Source of the DNA: a virus
DNA: 64,000 nucleotides
IMG/VR virus record: IMGVR_UViG_3300044911_002208
Span: 84,844-148,843 of that record
Reading direction: 5' to 3' (one strand)
The translations under genes and the position numbers were made by a program. Below are positions 40,634 through 52,500 of this stretch, piece by piece; position 1 is the stretch's first letter; each line of letters opens with the position of its first letter. The notes beneath the pieces are model-generated. The model ran no database searches. It saw only the letters and a program-made list of their open reading frames with translations, and was not told where the DNA came from.

Positions 40634-42391
40634 TTAATTACAATTCCAACGTCTTAATGCTTTGTTTATTCTGCTATCTGGATCTCTTGAAGTTTCGGCA
40701 GAAGTCAATTTTGATTTCATACCTTTCATTCTGCGGCAAAAGGACTTACGGCGATCAGCCCTTTTGCCCTCAGGCTTTTTTTCAGTTACTGCAGTTTGTA
40801 ACTTTGAACCTGGATTTTCTTTGCGATATGCATCAACTGCTTTTTGACTTAATCCATCAGTCTTATCTTTACGATTTACTGACTGCCAATCTTCTTCTAA
40901 TTCTTCACCAATAGTCTTGTTATTTAATAGATAATTTTTTGATGGTGAATTTTGAACTTGAACAATAGGATCTCCACCAGGTCTCAAATCTGTTATTTGA
41001 GCGTGTAGAACTTTTGCTTCTGGGTAAACTTTTTGCAATTCATATTCAACCTCCTTTCTTGAAGGTACTTTTATTTGAGGGAAGAACATTCTTAACGAAT
41101 AAGATTTACCTCTCCAAGTAAACATAATTACCATTAACTGACCATTTTGTGATGGAATTCTGACTGCTTCTTCAATATCCTCTTTTTGCATCAATTGTTT
41201 AGCAAGATCATTTGCCCTTCTCTGCTGTCTACGATATAATTCTTGTCTTGCATCAGAACCTGCTTGTGCAGCATCTCTATCAGCAACTGTTTTTGCAGTT
41301 TTGCGAATTTTATTTGCTCTCTGGCGGTCTTTAGGATTTTGTGAATTGCTTAATCTATTTGCTTTGTTTAATGCTTTTTCTTCACCAGTTTTTTTTACAC
41401 CATCTAATCTTCCAGCAGCACGACGAGTAAATTGAAGTTTTGCTTCATCTATAACATCTTGGGGTGTAATTAAATCAATGAATTCAACGAATGTGTTACC
41501 GAACATATCTTCAATTGTAACACTTTCATTTGTATTAGATTTCTTTTCAACTTTTTTAAGTTTAGTGTAGTAATCTGGAACCTCATCTAAATGTTGTAAT
41601 GCGGTAATTCTTGCTGATGTTTTATTTGATGTGTGCTCACCTTCTACTTTAATTCCAATCTTAAGTTGTTTTTGTATTGTTTCAAGTGAAACCCCATGCT
41701 TTTTAGCAATTTCTTCTGGTGATTTGTATGATTTAACTGGACCTTTTGGATCTATTTCTTCCTTCATTGCACAGTCATCTTTTCCATGAACTGGACATGA
41801 TTTTCCTTTTTTGGTGTGATTACAACCCATTGCCTCAGCAACTGGTTTACCAATACCAACCTCTGTTGGTTTTTTCTTTTGACCGTTTACTTTAAACCCG
41901 TCTGGTAGGGGTTTACATACTTTATCAGTGTTACACCAATACATCCCGTTACCACATTTTTCTTCACCAAGAATTTTTTGTACTAGAGAAATTTCTTCTT
42001 TTTTAAAACTTGGCAAAGATACGGAAGCAGAAGGTCTTAATTTTGATTTTGCAACTTGTGCTTCATTTGGATTGGAACTTTTTGCCAAACCACGAATTTT
42101 TTCTTGCTTTCTTGCTTCTTTATGTTTTTGTGTATTAATTGTTGCACTTACTTCTTCATCCACACTTTCATCACTTTGGAGATATTCTGCAGCAGTATCA
42201 ATATAATCTGCCGCTTTAGTAATTTTAGATTGAACCCAAGCTGGAAGTTGAGTATCGCTTTTTTTTATAACCTTTCTTAATTTATTAATGGATCTCTCAA
42301 TAGCATCCATTTCATTGCGAGCCATATATCCTTCATCATCTTTTCTTTTACCACTTGCAATTTCTTTGTGGTCTTCAGACAACTTTTTCAT
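40634..42391 (-). CDS. DUF5661-like structural/packaged protein (585 aa)
   Basis: This 585-residue Lys/Arg/Glu-rich protein sits between gp16 and gp17. Cysteine-rich stretches ('CGNGMYWCNTDKVC', 'CNHTKKGKSCPVHGKDDC') occur near residues 148-210. A DUF5661-like segment ('IAKKHGVSLETIQKQLKIGI' then 'HTSNKTSARITALQHLDEVPDYYTKL') follows. Near 430-475 is a domain shared with the 106-residue head protein. The basic C-terminus ('SFCRRMKGMK...DPDSRINKALRRWNC') recurs in marine phage structural proteins. The role is unknown; several modules may be separated by gp21-type sites. A perfect late promoter precedes it. Confidence 0.55.
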   Translation of the reverse strand: MKKLSEDHKEIASGKRKDDEGYMARNEMDAIERSINKLRKVIKKSDTQLPAWVQSKITKAADYIDTAAEYLQSDESVDEEVSATINTQKHKEARKQEKIRGLAKSSNPNEAQVAKSKLRPSASVSLPSFKKEEISLVQKILGEEKCGNGMYWCNTDKVCKPLPDGFKVNGQKKKPTEVGIGKPVAEAMGCNHTKKGKSCPVHGKDDCAMKEEIDPKGPVKSYKSPEEIAKKHGVSLETIQKQLKIGIKVEGEHTSNKTSARITALQHLDEVPDYYTKLKKVEKKSNTNESVTIEDMFGNTFVEFIDLITPQDVIDEAKLQFTRRAAGRLDGVKKTGEEKALNKANRLSNSQNPKDRQRANKIRKTAKTVADRDAAQAGSDARQELYRRQQRRANDLAKQLMQKEDIEEAVRIPSQNGQLMVIMFTWRGKSYSLRMFFPQIKVPSRKEVEYELQKVYPEAKVLHAQITDLRPGGDPIVQVQNSPSKNYLLNNKTIGEELEEDWQSVNRKDKTDGLSQKAVDAYRKENPGSKLQTAVTEKKPEGKRADRRKSFCRRMKGMKSKLTSAETSRDPDSRINKALRRWNCN

Positions 42392-42411
42392 TTTTTGATG
42401 ATACTTTTCTT

Positions 42412-42419
42412 TATTTATA
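42412..42419 (-). promoter_or_regulatory. Late promoter (TATAAATA)
   Basis: A perfect T4 late motif lies on the minus strand 21 bases before the 585-residue gene, in the gap after gp16. It would drive that gene and gp17. Confidence 0.7.
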
Positions 42420-42424
42420 AAATA

Positions 42425-42862
42425 TTAAGTATTTTCGTTGTTTTTATTAGATTTTAAGAATTTAGATAACTCTGCAGTAGATCCAATAAAAAGTGCATTA
42501 TTAGTCACATTAGTTTGTGATTTTATTTGGCTATTATCTTCAATATCTTTTAATTTTTTTTGCAAATCCAATAATTTATCTGTGGCATCCGATACATTTT
42601 TTATTAGTTGCCCAACAACTTCATATGCTCTAGGTTGCCCACCATCTTGAGCTAATTCTAAAGCACTATTCAATGCTTCTTGACCCTTTTCAATTATTGA
42701 ATAAAGATTTCCTCTTGTATATTCATAATCTTTTCTGACATCGTTATTTAATTCTGCAACTTCTTTTGCAATATTTTTTATTTCCTTTAACGTATTTTCT
42801 GTGTGAATAATCTCAGTCTCTACATCAAAAGCACTTTCTAAGTCGGTAAATTTTTCTGCCAT
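42425..42862 (-). CDS. 16: Terminase small subunit gp16
   Basis: This 145-residue helical protein matches cyanophage gp16. It has 'VAELNNDVRKDYEYTRGNLYSIIEKGQEALNSALELAQDGGQPRAYEVVGQLIKNVSDATDKLLDLQKKLKDIE', the coiled-coil oligomerisation region, and 'NNALFIGSTAELSKFL' at the end. It recognises or regulates DNA for packaging with gp17. The length is near T4's (164). Confidence 0.9.
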   Translation of the reverse strand: MAEKFTDLESAFDVETEIIHTENTLKEIKNIAKEVAELNNDVRKDYEYTRGNLYSIIEKGQEALNSALELAQDGGQPRAYEVVGQLIKNVSDATDKLLDLQKKLKDIEDNSQIKSQTNVTNNALFIGSTAELSKFLKSNKNNENT

Positions 42863-42870
42863 TTTTAAAT

Positions 42871-43878
42871 TTAATCAATAGAACCATCAAATCCAAAATT
42901 ATCATTCTTATTTACTAATGAATTATCTTCAGATGTTATCAACTTGACAGCACTTCCAGATACATGTTCAGTTGAAATAGTATTATAAGATCCTCTAACA
43001 ACAATTAAAGTGTTATTGGAATTTGATTTTACAAATAATGTTTCATTATTTATTGTTATATAAGAATTGACTGGAATTTCAGAACTATCTTGAACATTTA
43101 TAATAGTATCTTCTTCATTAATATTATCGACAATATTTGTTGCAATGTCACCTGTATAATTTTTAGTTGCCTTTGGTTCAACGGTATAAACAACATTTCT
43201 TCTTGGAGTGTCTCCATATTCTCCAGATGAAAGACCAAGAGAAACTTTTTTGATAATATCTTTTGCCGATTCTGACCCAGAAATTGGACCAAAAAGGTAA
43301 GTCTTTGCTGTAAACTTTAAAGTATAAATTAAAGATCTTCTCACAGAATAATCACCTTCATAATTATCCTGCATAGAAATATTTTCTAATGTTATAGGAA
43401 TATCTCTTTTTTCTCCAATACTTGATACTAAATCTATAGATAAATTGTATGAAGGTTGAAAATATGGCAATATTTGCTCTACAATTTGAAGCATATCATC
43501 ATTCAATAATGTCATAATAGATAGCTCAAAATCCATATTATATGGAACTGGCATATATGCCTTTCTTAAATCAGTATTATCTGTTCTTATTGTTGCTACA
43601 AATGATTGTGTTGGTGCTAATTTTCTTGCAGTATCATAACGCAATCCAACAAATTCAAAAGACATTCTTGGTAATGTTATTTGAACTGGTTTGTTCAAAT
43701 TTGGTTCTTGTTCTAAGCGAGCCAAAAACTTTTGAGTTGGACCATAAGCTAAAGGAACTTCTATTACCGAATCGACAGTGTTATTATTATCCTTTCTTTC
43801 TACAGTTATACCATTAAATAGCGTACCAAATGCTACAATAGTCTTTCTAAGAATTTCGTGGTAAAAGTGATCAAACAT
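42871..43878 (-). CDS. 15: Tail terminator / sheath completion protein gp15
   Basis: This 335-residue protein matches gp15 by 'FDHFYHEILRKTIVAFGTLFNGITVER', 'LPRMSFEFVGLRYD' and 'YNMDFELSIMTLLNDDMLQIVEQILPYFQPSYN'. It caps the tail for joining to the neck. A C-terminal addition of about 80 residues ('DTIINVQDSSEIPVNSYI', 'TLIVVRGSYNTISTEHVSGSAV') is not in T4 gp15 (272). It matches a small module found in the two largest proteins of this window. Confidence 0.92.
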   Translation of the reverse strand: MFDHFYHEILRKTIVAFGTLFNGITVERKDNNNTVDSVIEVPLAYGPTQKFLARLEQEPNLNKPVQITLPRMSFEFVGLRYDTARKLAPTQSFVATIRTDNTDLRKAYMPVPYNMDFELSIMTLLNDDMLQIVEQILPYFQPSYNLSIDLVSSIGEKRDIPITLENISMQDNYEGDYSVRRSLIYTLKFTAKTYLFGPISGSESAKDIIKKVSLGLSSGEYGDTPRRNVVYTVEPKATKNYTGDIATNIVDNINEEDTIINVQDSSEIPVNSYITINNETLFVKSNSNNTLIVVRGSYNTISTEHVSGSAVKLITSEDNSLVNKNDNFGFDGSID

Positions 43879-43899
43879 ATTGGAAATTTAAAAATTTTA

Positions 43900-45285
43900 T
43901 TATGGGGTTCCAAATGGATTTGATTCACTAAAATCTATTATTTGATTTGCTTCGTCTTGAATAACTTGATTTTGAGCAAATCCATCATTGCTATTATCAG
44001 TATTTAGTGACTTAATTCTGTATGTTGCACCAGATTCTTGCCCAACTAAATTTTCACCAGAATTAAATGATCCAGTAATTTTAGATAATTCTAAAATTTT
44101 AGTTATACCATTCCAAGATTTTACTCTGGCAGTAATACTACTAGAACTTCCAACTACAATCTCATTAAATATATATGTTCCGTATCCAACTATACTTTCT
44201 GGGGATGAAATTGTAATTGTTGGTGTTGATTGATATCCTAAACCACCATTGGTTATTAGAATTTGTGTTACTGTTCCACTAGAATTTATAACTGCTTTTG
44301 CTGATGCTTGTATTGTAGAAATTCCAGTAAAAGTAACAGTTGGTGGGTTTAAATATCCAGATCCACCATTCATTATGGTAATTATTCCAACTACACCATT
44401 TCCAATTACTGATGTTGCTCTAGCACCAGATCCACCACCACCAATAAATGAGACTTGAGGAGCAACTGTATATCCATATCCAGGATTTACAATATTAACT
44501 GCTTGTACTCTAGATAAATCTGGATTTGGTTCACAAAAATCTATAATACCAGAAATCATAGATGCAATTCCAACAGCAGTTAACCCATTATTTGGTGCTG
44601 ATGAAAATCCTACTGAAGGTACATTAGTATATCCAGATCCTCTATTTAATAAATTAACTCTTGTAACTCCACCATTAATTGTAGAAGTTATAGCGGATGC
44701 AGTAGATCCAAATCCAACCATTTGATAAAATAAATTATAACCTTCTGATTCAACATTATCATCAATAAAATCTATATTGGTATCTACCAATTCATTATTA
44801 TATGCAAATAGTTCACAACGCAATTCGTAAGTATAACTGCCTTGAAGTTGATAAAATGGTTTTTCGTGTTCAACATATTTTATTTCAAATAATCTATCAC
44901 CAAGAGGAAAATAAATTAAATCACCTTCTTTTGGTCTATCCGTCAACTTCATACTTTCTTTATCATGAATTAATGGTTTTACTGCCAATTCATATCTTTC
45001 TTTTGATATTGTTAACGTAAGATCATCTAATTCTTGAACTCCGAATTTTGAAAGTAATGTTCCAGCTCCACTATATCCTTCATAAGTTTCCACATATGCT
45101 TCTAATGGAACTGCATATTTAAACTCAGATTTTGAAACTTCTTCTATAATAGTTTTTTCATTAATATAACTTCTCGGTATATAATAAATTTCAACACCGT
45201 ACATTCTTAATTGTTCATTTACCAAATCTTGAATAAGATTTTTTTCACCTATAGAACCATGGAGAAAGAATGGATTTAATGCCAT
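43900..45285 (-). CDS. 14: Neck protein gp14
   Basis: This 461-residue neck subunit (T4 gp14 is 256) begins with the conserved region 'VNEQLRMYGVEIYYIPRSYI' and 'YEGYSGAGTLLSKFGVQELDDLTLTISKERYE'. It continues to 'KEGDLIYFPLGDRLFEIKYVEHEKPFYQLQG' as in T4. An insertion of roughly 200 residues from about 200 holds at least four G-x-G-Y beta repeats. The very end ('DFSESNPFGTP') resembles the T4 end. Such repeats probably project from the neck. Confidence 0.93.
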   Translation of the reverse strand: MALNPFFLHGSIGEKNLIQDLVNEQLRMYGVEIYYIPRSYINEKTIIEEVSKSEFKYAVPLEAYVETYEGYSGAGTLLSKFGVQELDDLTLTISKERYELAVKPLIHDKESMKLTDRPKEGDLIYFPLGDRLFEIKYVEHEKPFYQLQGSYTYELRCELFAYNNELVDTNIDFIDDNVESEGYNLFYQMVGFGSTASAITSTINGGVTRVNLLNRGSGYTNVPSVGFSSAPNNGLTAVGIASMISGIIDFCEPNPDLSRVQAVNIVNPGYGYTVAPQVSFIGGGGSGARATSVIGNGVVGIITIMNGGSGYLNPPTVTFTGISTIQASAKAVINSSGTVTQILITNGGLGYQSTPTITISSPESIVGYGTYIFNEIVVGSSSSITARVKSWNGITKILELSKITGSFNSGENLVGQESGATYRIKSLNTDNSNDGFAQNQVIQDEANQIIDFSESNPFGTP

Positions 45286-45291
45286 TTTGGT

Positions 45292-46131
45292 TTACCCGAT
45301 CATGTCTAGTGGTGGTAATTCATATGTAGATGACATCTTATTCATAATCTCATCAATCTCTCTTTGAGCGTCATCATACATTTGTCTTCCATTTAATTCT
45401 ATTCCACCTGGTAATTTTACACCTTGGAATTTAATTAAATTTTGACCCCATTGCTTTTTGATAAGTGATGTTAAATATGGTTTTAAGAACGAATCATTCC
45501 ATACTCTACTATAATCATTGGGATCTAATGCCCTATAACAATCAATTATTATAAATTCTCCTGCTTTTAAACTTGCCCAATCAATGTCTAGATATAATCT
45601 ATCCATTCTTTGATTAAATCTTATTTGCTTTTGAGTTGTCAATAAAAAGTCAATGTCTTCAAGATATCTTTTAACCATTGAATATGTTAAAAGTTCTGTA
45701 GACCCCCAATAGTAAATATCATTTAAAAATAATTGATATTTTATACTAAACATTCCACTAGAAATACTATTAGATCCTTCAAAGTGGAAAATTTTATTAA
45801 TTCCAATTATTGATGGTGGAACTTGTAAATAATTACTGCTTTCAAAGTAATTAAATGTTGTTGGAGTCCCCGCAATATTTGTAGTTGCTGAAGTTGTTGC
45901 AATACCAACTCCACCCATTTTTGCTCTACCTCTATCAATGTCTCCCTGGGTTACTTGATATTTTAAATACATTTGAGAGACACCATCAAAATGTCTCTCT
46001 TGAAAAAATTGTATAGCATCATCAACAAGATCATCAATTTGCTCATCTGCAACATTAATTTCTAAAACTGGGTAACCAAGTTTTCTCTTGCAATAATCTA
46101 TTAATTGTTGTCGTGATGCTGGTTGTGCCAT
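45292..46131 (-). CDS. 13: Neck protein gp13
   Basis: This 279-residue protein matches gp13: 'LIDYCKRKLGYPVLEINVADEQIDDLVDDAIQFFQERHFDG' at the start, and 'LKAGEFIIIDCYRALDP' and 'FLKPYLTSLIKKQWGQNLIKFQGVKLPGGIELNG' later. With gp14 it forms the neck that seals the packaged head. The length is near T4's (309). Confidence 0.94.
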   Translation of the reverse strand: MAQPASRQQLIDYCKRKLGYPVLEINVADEQIDDLVDDAIQFFQERHFDGVSQMYLKYQVTQGDIDRGRAKMGGVGIATTSATTNIAGTPTTFNYFESSNYLQVPPSIIGINKIFHFEGSNSISSGMFSIKYQLFLNDIYYWGSTELLTYSMVKRYLEDIDFLLTTQKQIRFNQRMDRLYLDIDWASLKAGEFIIIDCYRALDPNDYSRVWNDSFLKPYLTSLIKKQWGQNLIKFQGVKLPGGIELNGRQMYDDAQREIDEIMNKMSSTYELPPLDMIG

Positions 46132-46132
46132 T

Positions 46133-46306
46133 TTACAACTGCCCCAAATTTACTATAACTTCTTGTTGTTGAAAGTATAATTTAATATATGATTTTGCAA
46201 GTTTTTTTAAATACTCAATATCATCTATATTATCTATATCTCTAGATATTTTCTCATATTCAAAAGATTTGTTAAAATCTGTTAAAAAAATTTTGTCAGG
46301 ATCCAT
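46133..46306 (-). CDS. Small conserved protein (57 aa)
   Basis: ATG 46306 opens a 57-residue frame (MDPDKIFLTDFNKSFEYEKISRDID...) that ends 2 bases before the gp13 start. It overlaps the preceding gene by 11 bases. Similar small helical proteins ('DFNKSFEYEK', 'K-x-Y-x-K-L-Y-x-Q-Q-Q-E') sit next to gp13 in other T4-like cyanophages, from memory. The function is unknown. Confidence 0.65.
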   Translation of the reverse strand: MDPDKIFLTDFNKSFEYEKISRDIDNIDDIEYLKKLAKSYIKLYFQQQEVIVNLGQL

Positions 46307-46526
46307 TTGCAATTGCCCTCAATAATGATTTAATTTCATCTAAATCTGACTTTAGACTATTTAAATCATTTTCAATGTTATCAATCCTACATTTCTCACG
46401 TTCTTTTGAATTTTTTAAAGACTTGTAGGATTGATAACCTTCTTTATTTGTGTTTATTATGGCATTTGATTGCACATCTCTAACTAAATGATTATGACCT
46501 TCAACTTTTAAATAGTGATTGTTCAT
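46296..46526 (-). CDS. Small hypothetical coiled-coil protein (76 aa)
   Basis: This 76-residue protein starts at ATG 46526, immediately after the stop of the 2502-residue gene. 'CRIDNIENDLNSLKSDLDEIKSLLRAIAN' is a heptad-type coiled coil at the C-terminus. The N-terminus ('HYLKVEGHNHLVRDVQSNAIINTN') is a short beta hairpin seen in other phage structural genes. It may be a small tail or fibre connector (inference). Confidence 0.6.
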   Translation of the reverse strand: MNNHYLKVEGHNHLVRDVQSNAIINTNKEGYQSYKSLKNSKEREKCRIDNIENDLNSLKSDLDEIKSLLRAIANGS

Positions 46527-46527
46527 T

Positions 46528-49500
46528 TTAAGCTAAAGCAATTACACGTAAGTCTTTTATTCTTGGAGGATGTGCCTGATTAGTAGACGTTCCTATTAAC
46601 TTTATACCAAAATATCTAAATTCTGGTAAATCATCAATAAAGAATTCATAATCTTTAAAGACTATTTCACGACTACCAAATCCAAGTACATCTGTTTTAG
46701 GTACTAATTTATTAGGTAATCCATCACTGTTAAAGATATCAATTACGTTTCCATTTACGTCCAAATTATTATATCCTGGGAAAGGATAGTAAATTGGATT
46801 GGATTGTAATGTATTTGAAATAGTGTAGAATGCTCTAATTTCACTAAAGACATTTACATAACCAGATAATAAAATTTTAATAGAGGATGCAGAATTTTCA
46901 AGACCAATTAGTTTATTGGTGTAAATAAATGCCGTTGGATCTTCTAATATTGAAGAAGTTCTACTATCATTAATATAATCATCAATGGCATTATTTACTC
47001 TATTTGTTGTTAAAATTAATCCAACTCTATCTAAATCGATTACTGGTGAAACAGTATTATTTAAAGTTGATAGGTTGAAAGTTACACTTAATGATTTATT
47101 TCCTGGTAAACTATTTAATTTATCCAGTTCATTGACCTTCGATGCTACTATTCGTGGAGTATCAAAATAAGTATTTTCTGATATATTTAATGGAAGTATT
47201 TCGGATTCAATAAATGATACTTCACCACCATCAATACTAGTTCCAGTTGTAGTTTTAATGGAAGAACGAATGTTAGTTTCAGATAAAACTAATGTTTGAA
47301 CTATTGGTCTTGCTATTTCATATTGTATATTTTGGGAAGCACTTATAGAGTTACCTCCTGTTGATTTGGTGTCATTAATATATAATTTTTCAAATCCAGA
47401 ACCACTATTTCTATCAGTTCCATTTGAAGACATGTCGAGTTTAATATAATAATAATCTAATCCTACTGGTCTTTGAACAAGAGCATCTTGTAAATCATGA
47501 GTTTTGTTGACTCTTCTTAATGAAACTCCATTTAATTCATATTTTTTAACTATTGAACCTGATGAATAATTATAAGATCTTGTCTGATCAATACCTCTAG
47601 TTATTCCTATTAATTGACCATTACCAACACCAGTGTAAGAAATTACTTCATTATCGATTAAAACATATCCAGGATTTGTTGATGCAACAGAAACATTCTC
47701 AAAAGTAGTAAATGATACTGTGCTTGCAATACTAATACTACCAGTTTCTGAATTTGTATAGTCTGTAGTTAATGTTGTTGGGATTATATCTGTATCAATA
47801 TTACTAATTTGAACCCTATTAATTTCAGAATGCATACCATGATTTTTATGATTCACTTTAATATGCAGTCCATCAGTCTCTAGAGAATACAATTCAACAT
47901 CAGTTATTAATGCATTTGAACTAGAAGTTGTTAATATAGTTGTAATTCCAGCAACACTATCAACATACTGAATTGGCATGGCACCATTAACTTTAAACTC
48001 TCCTTGGACTTGATCCAGAATTAATTCATTTATTCCTGAAATATTTGTCAGTGATAATTGTAAATTTCTACCAAGAGATTGTGTTCCAATTTGCTCTGCA
48101 GTTAAGATGTCACCAATTTGATATCCAGATCCTCCATTTGAAATAGTTGCAGCAATTGCAACACCACTAAGACCACTAACAGTTCCAATTGTAATATTTG
48201 CCGTAGCATTTTTTCCAGTTCCAGTAGAAGAAACTAATGGAACATTTGTAAATGTAAATGATGATCCATTTGATGGGGTATATCCTATACCAGCATTGAC
48301 AATTTTAAGATTTCCAGAAGCAGAACCACCAGCACCAACATAATTTGCTGTAGCGGTGTTGTTCAATTGTATTACAGTATTTCCTAAATCTACTGCAGAA
48401 ACATCTACAGTATCATTTAAAGTTACAATTATTTTTCTAGAATTAAATTCTAAAGAATCTTTTAAAAGTTTTGCAATTTGTGCATTACCCTCTGACAAGT
48501 CTGGATTATAAAATGTTATAGATCCATTTTGTCCTTTAAATCTTGCAGAGTATAAATTAAATTTCAAGTCTTCATATTGGCTTGGTGTCCAAGTAGATCC
48601 GTTTTGAGACTTGAATAGAGATCCAAGCATTGGTTGAGCAGAAACTAAAACTTGTCTAGATTCTGGTTGAGATAATGTTCCGATATCAATTTCACCCATT
48701 CTGGAAATCCATGCAGTATATTCATAAGATTGTGACAATAATACAATAGCATTTTCTGAATTAGGATTTAAATAAATCGGTGATGGGAATATTACTTTAG
48801 TTGGTAATGATGCATCTGAAGATGTAATAACATCTTTAGCTTCAATAACAACTTCACTAAAAGGATATATGTCTGTAGAAGGAACTCCATTAACAACAGG
48901 TCTAAGTTGAACTGTTACTGGAAGAGTATCGTCTTTAGTATTGAAGAATACATCTAGTGCTGTTACAAAAACTCCTGTACTATTAGTAATAAAGAATGAT
49001 TGCCCCAGTGGGTCTCCTCCCCATGGTGGGGCGGGTGGAGGAGGTGGAGGTAGTGTTATAGTAGTAACAGTTGTAAATGTGGATACAGCAGTGCTAGTTT
49101 GAACATCTGTAGCACCCCTAGATTCACTTACTGTTTCTTCATCAAATCTGGGTTTTCTAGTTGTTCTAATAGTTTCTTGTTGATTATTAATCGTACCTTG
49201 AGCAAAATACTGCTCTTCTCCATCAGTTCTAACTACTCCACCAACAGAACTGTTTGTGGAACTACTTGTTAGTTTAAATAACTTAATTCCAGTTTCAAAA
49301 GATGGATTTGATATGATATTTGGGTTTGGAATAAAGAATGAACCAATAATTGTACCTACATTATCAGTAAACAAACGAACATTTGTTACAATAGCTTCAC
49401 CTTGTTCTCCCCTTAATCTCATACCTGTTTGTATAAATCCTCTATACAAACCTTGCGTCATATCTGATAATGAAGCAGTATCAACATTAAGTAAAATTGA

Positions 49501-52500
49501 AGAACTAGAATATTCTTCTGGAATTGTATATGATTGATTATATGGACTTACTGTAAAGGTATCTAATGGATTTGCAATAGGACCATACTTATGATTTGAT
49601 TTTGCAACTCTAAATGTAATAAATGGAGTAGAACTATTGATTTCAGTTTCAGATCCAGTTGACATTCTACCAGTTATAAGTTCACCGACATTAAATTTGC
49701 CAGTCACCATTTGAATTTCAATAAGTTTTGGTAAAACAAACTTATTTACATCTACACCATCAAAAAATGTGTATATTCTTGTAAAAGGTTTAAATGATTT
49801 ACCAGTAAATTCAATGTTTCTTGACCTCATGAATGGGATAACTGAGGTGCTAACAACTCTATCACCTTCATTAACAACATCAACTTGTTCTGATAACTTT
49901 AATTGTGTTCCAGATCTAGTCTCAGTACCTGTTCTTGTTACAGTAGTTGTTTGAACATTTTGGAATGTATTTGTTGTAGTTATTGTTCTTCCAATTTGTT
50001 GGGATGATGATCCTACAAAGTTTGCGGCGTTTTGAATAGTTGATGTACTGCCAGTCCAAGTAGCTTCCCAAGCATCCCAAGTTACTGGGGTTAAACCTGT
50101 TTGTGGGTCAAATCCAGAATGTATTAATTCTTCTCTAGATTCTGTATACAGATCCAGTTCTAATCTTTGTGGTTCTAATCTTACCTGGTCTATCCAAATA
50201 TCTGATGATGGGAATAATTCAATAGTTCCTCTATAAGAAGTCACCAAATAAGGCACTACATTTTCAACTCTTGTTGCAAAAGGTTGTTTTATTTCTACAA
50301 CTTCGTCATAATCAATTGTGAGTAATTGACCTGTTCTTCTTACATTATTACCAACTAAATCATTTACAAATTTTGTATCTGCAATTGGAGATGCTGTAGT
50401 TCCAATTCCAATTAACGACTTAGACCCTAATTGTAAATCAATTTCTGTAGTAAAAGGTGATGGTCTTAACTCTAAATTTTCTGGGTCTATACTATTTTTT
50501 ACTGGTCCTATTTTTACCTGAGAATTTCTAGTAGAGAAATTATCTACAAAAATTCCAGACTTAAATCTAGACAATCCATTTCTATCTGGAACAAATAAGT
50601 TTTCAGTATTTGTTTCTAATAATGATAGTGCAGTATAATATTCTAGATTTCTAATTCTATCTTCAAGTTGAGCAACATCTTGCATTCTATAACGCTTATG
50701 CTGCTTTAATGATATATCTAGAGAGTTGGCATTGCAGATATATGGTGGTAGATTTATGGTAGCAACTTCTAATGAATCATCAATTGGAATTGGAGGTAAT
50801 GGATTTTCTGAAGGAATTCCATTAATCAATTGAAACTTTCTATTTTTGTTTAGATAAATTTTATCTATTCTTGGTAGATAGAATGAATATGTTAATGTAA
50901 TTGATTCATCTGATGCTATTATATTTTTAGATGAATTATTTGCTTCCGAAAAAGTTCTACCAAAAAATTCAAATGGTGAAGTACTAGAAGAAGGATTAAA
51001 AGGTAATACTCTTGGACGAATATCTAAAATATCAGTCAGTCTAGTATTATTATTAATAAGAGGCAAGTCGCAATAATTAATTTGATCATATGAAGATACT
51101 GTGGTTAAATCTCCACTGTCAGAAGAAGAATATTGTGAAGATTCGAATATAATTCTTATTTTTTTCTTTGGTTCTTTATTATCAGCAAGTCTAATTAGTT
51201 TTGAATAATCACAAATAGTTTCTTTTTGTCCACTATCTAATAGATAACGGTTTGTAATATTTGAGTCTCCATCAAAAAATGCATTAATAACACCACTAAT
51301 TTTGGTTTCTTTAAACTCTACTGATTCATTTAATTTAAATCTTAATTCATTTAAATAAATGAATTCTAAGTTTAAACTATCAAACTTACTTACAAAAATA
51401 CCAATAGCACCACTTTCCTTTCCAATAAATTCTTCACCAACTATTAAGTCATCAACTCTTCCAGTTGGACCATTTAGATTGAATAATGATATTCTTGGTA
51501 ACTTTGGATTTGTAGTATCAGATGATTCAAAAATACCATAAACTTTAGTTACATCTGGAACTAAAAGGCACAATTCTTTATCTTGTACACGTAGACCATA
51601 TCCATAACTTCCATATGATAAACCATCATTTAAAGTAGTGGATCCAATTCCAGATTGTGCAAATTTAGATTTATCAATAATTATAGAGTTTACTCTATTT
51701 ACATTTTTTACTTTATTTTTGATGTTTATTTTTTCTAATGTTGCTATTAGTCTTGCTGATCCAACACCATTTAATCCAAAAATTCTAATTTCTCTATTTC
51801 CATTAGTGTATCTGAATTTATCTGGAGTCAATGGCTCAATATATCCAGAAGAATTAACTAAAACATATCTTTCTTCATCAAATGGTAAGAAGAATTCGTC
51901 CTCATCTGCTTGAATAGTATTAGTTGTATTTGCTGTAATAGTTACATTAAATTCTTTTCTAATTGTTAAATTAGAATTTGTGAGACTAACATTAGATATC
52001 CACTTTTTTGGTAATGGTGTATATAATGTATTATCAGATGATGATTGGAATTTGGATTTTAAAATAGAAAAATCTACAGGAGTAATTTGGGATGTTGGTA
52101 ATCCACCATCACAAATATTGGATACTGTAGTAATTCCAGAGATTATTATATTATAATCATCAATTACACTTTCAATTCTAGCAAAAGTTTTTAATTGTGA
52201 ATTATTAATTCCTGGGTTTGTAAATGAAACCAAGTCTCCAGGTTTCACGACATTTAAAAATACCAAGTCATTTGATGTTACTGTACAAATTCCTGGTGCA
52301 GTACCAGATTTTGGTGTTATTATAACTTGACCATATGAAGCTTTTAATTGTGGTTTAACATCAGAATTAAAAGTTACACCAGAACCAACCAAAGAATATA
52401 AAGATTTTACATCATCAATACTATACGCAGTAATTGCGGTTGCAACTCTATTACCCTCTAATCCATTAAATACTAATTTTTCACCAAAAATGAAGTTACC

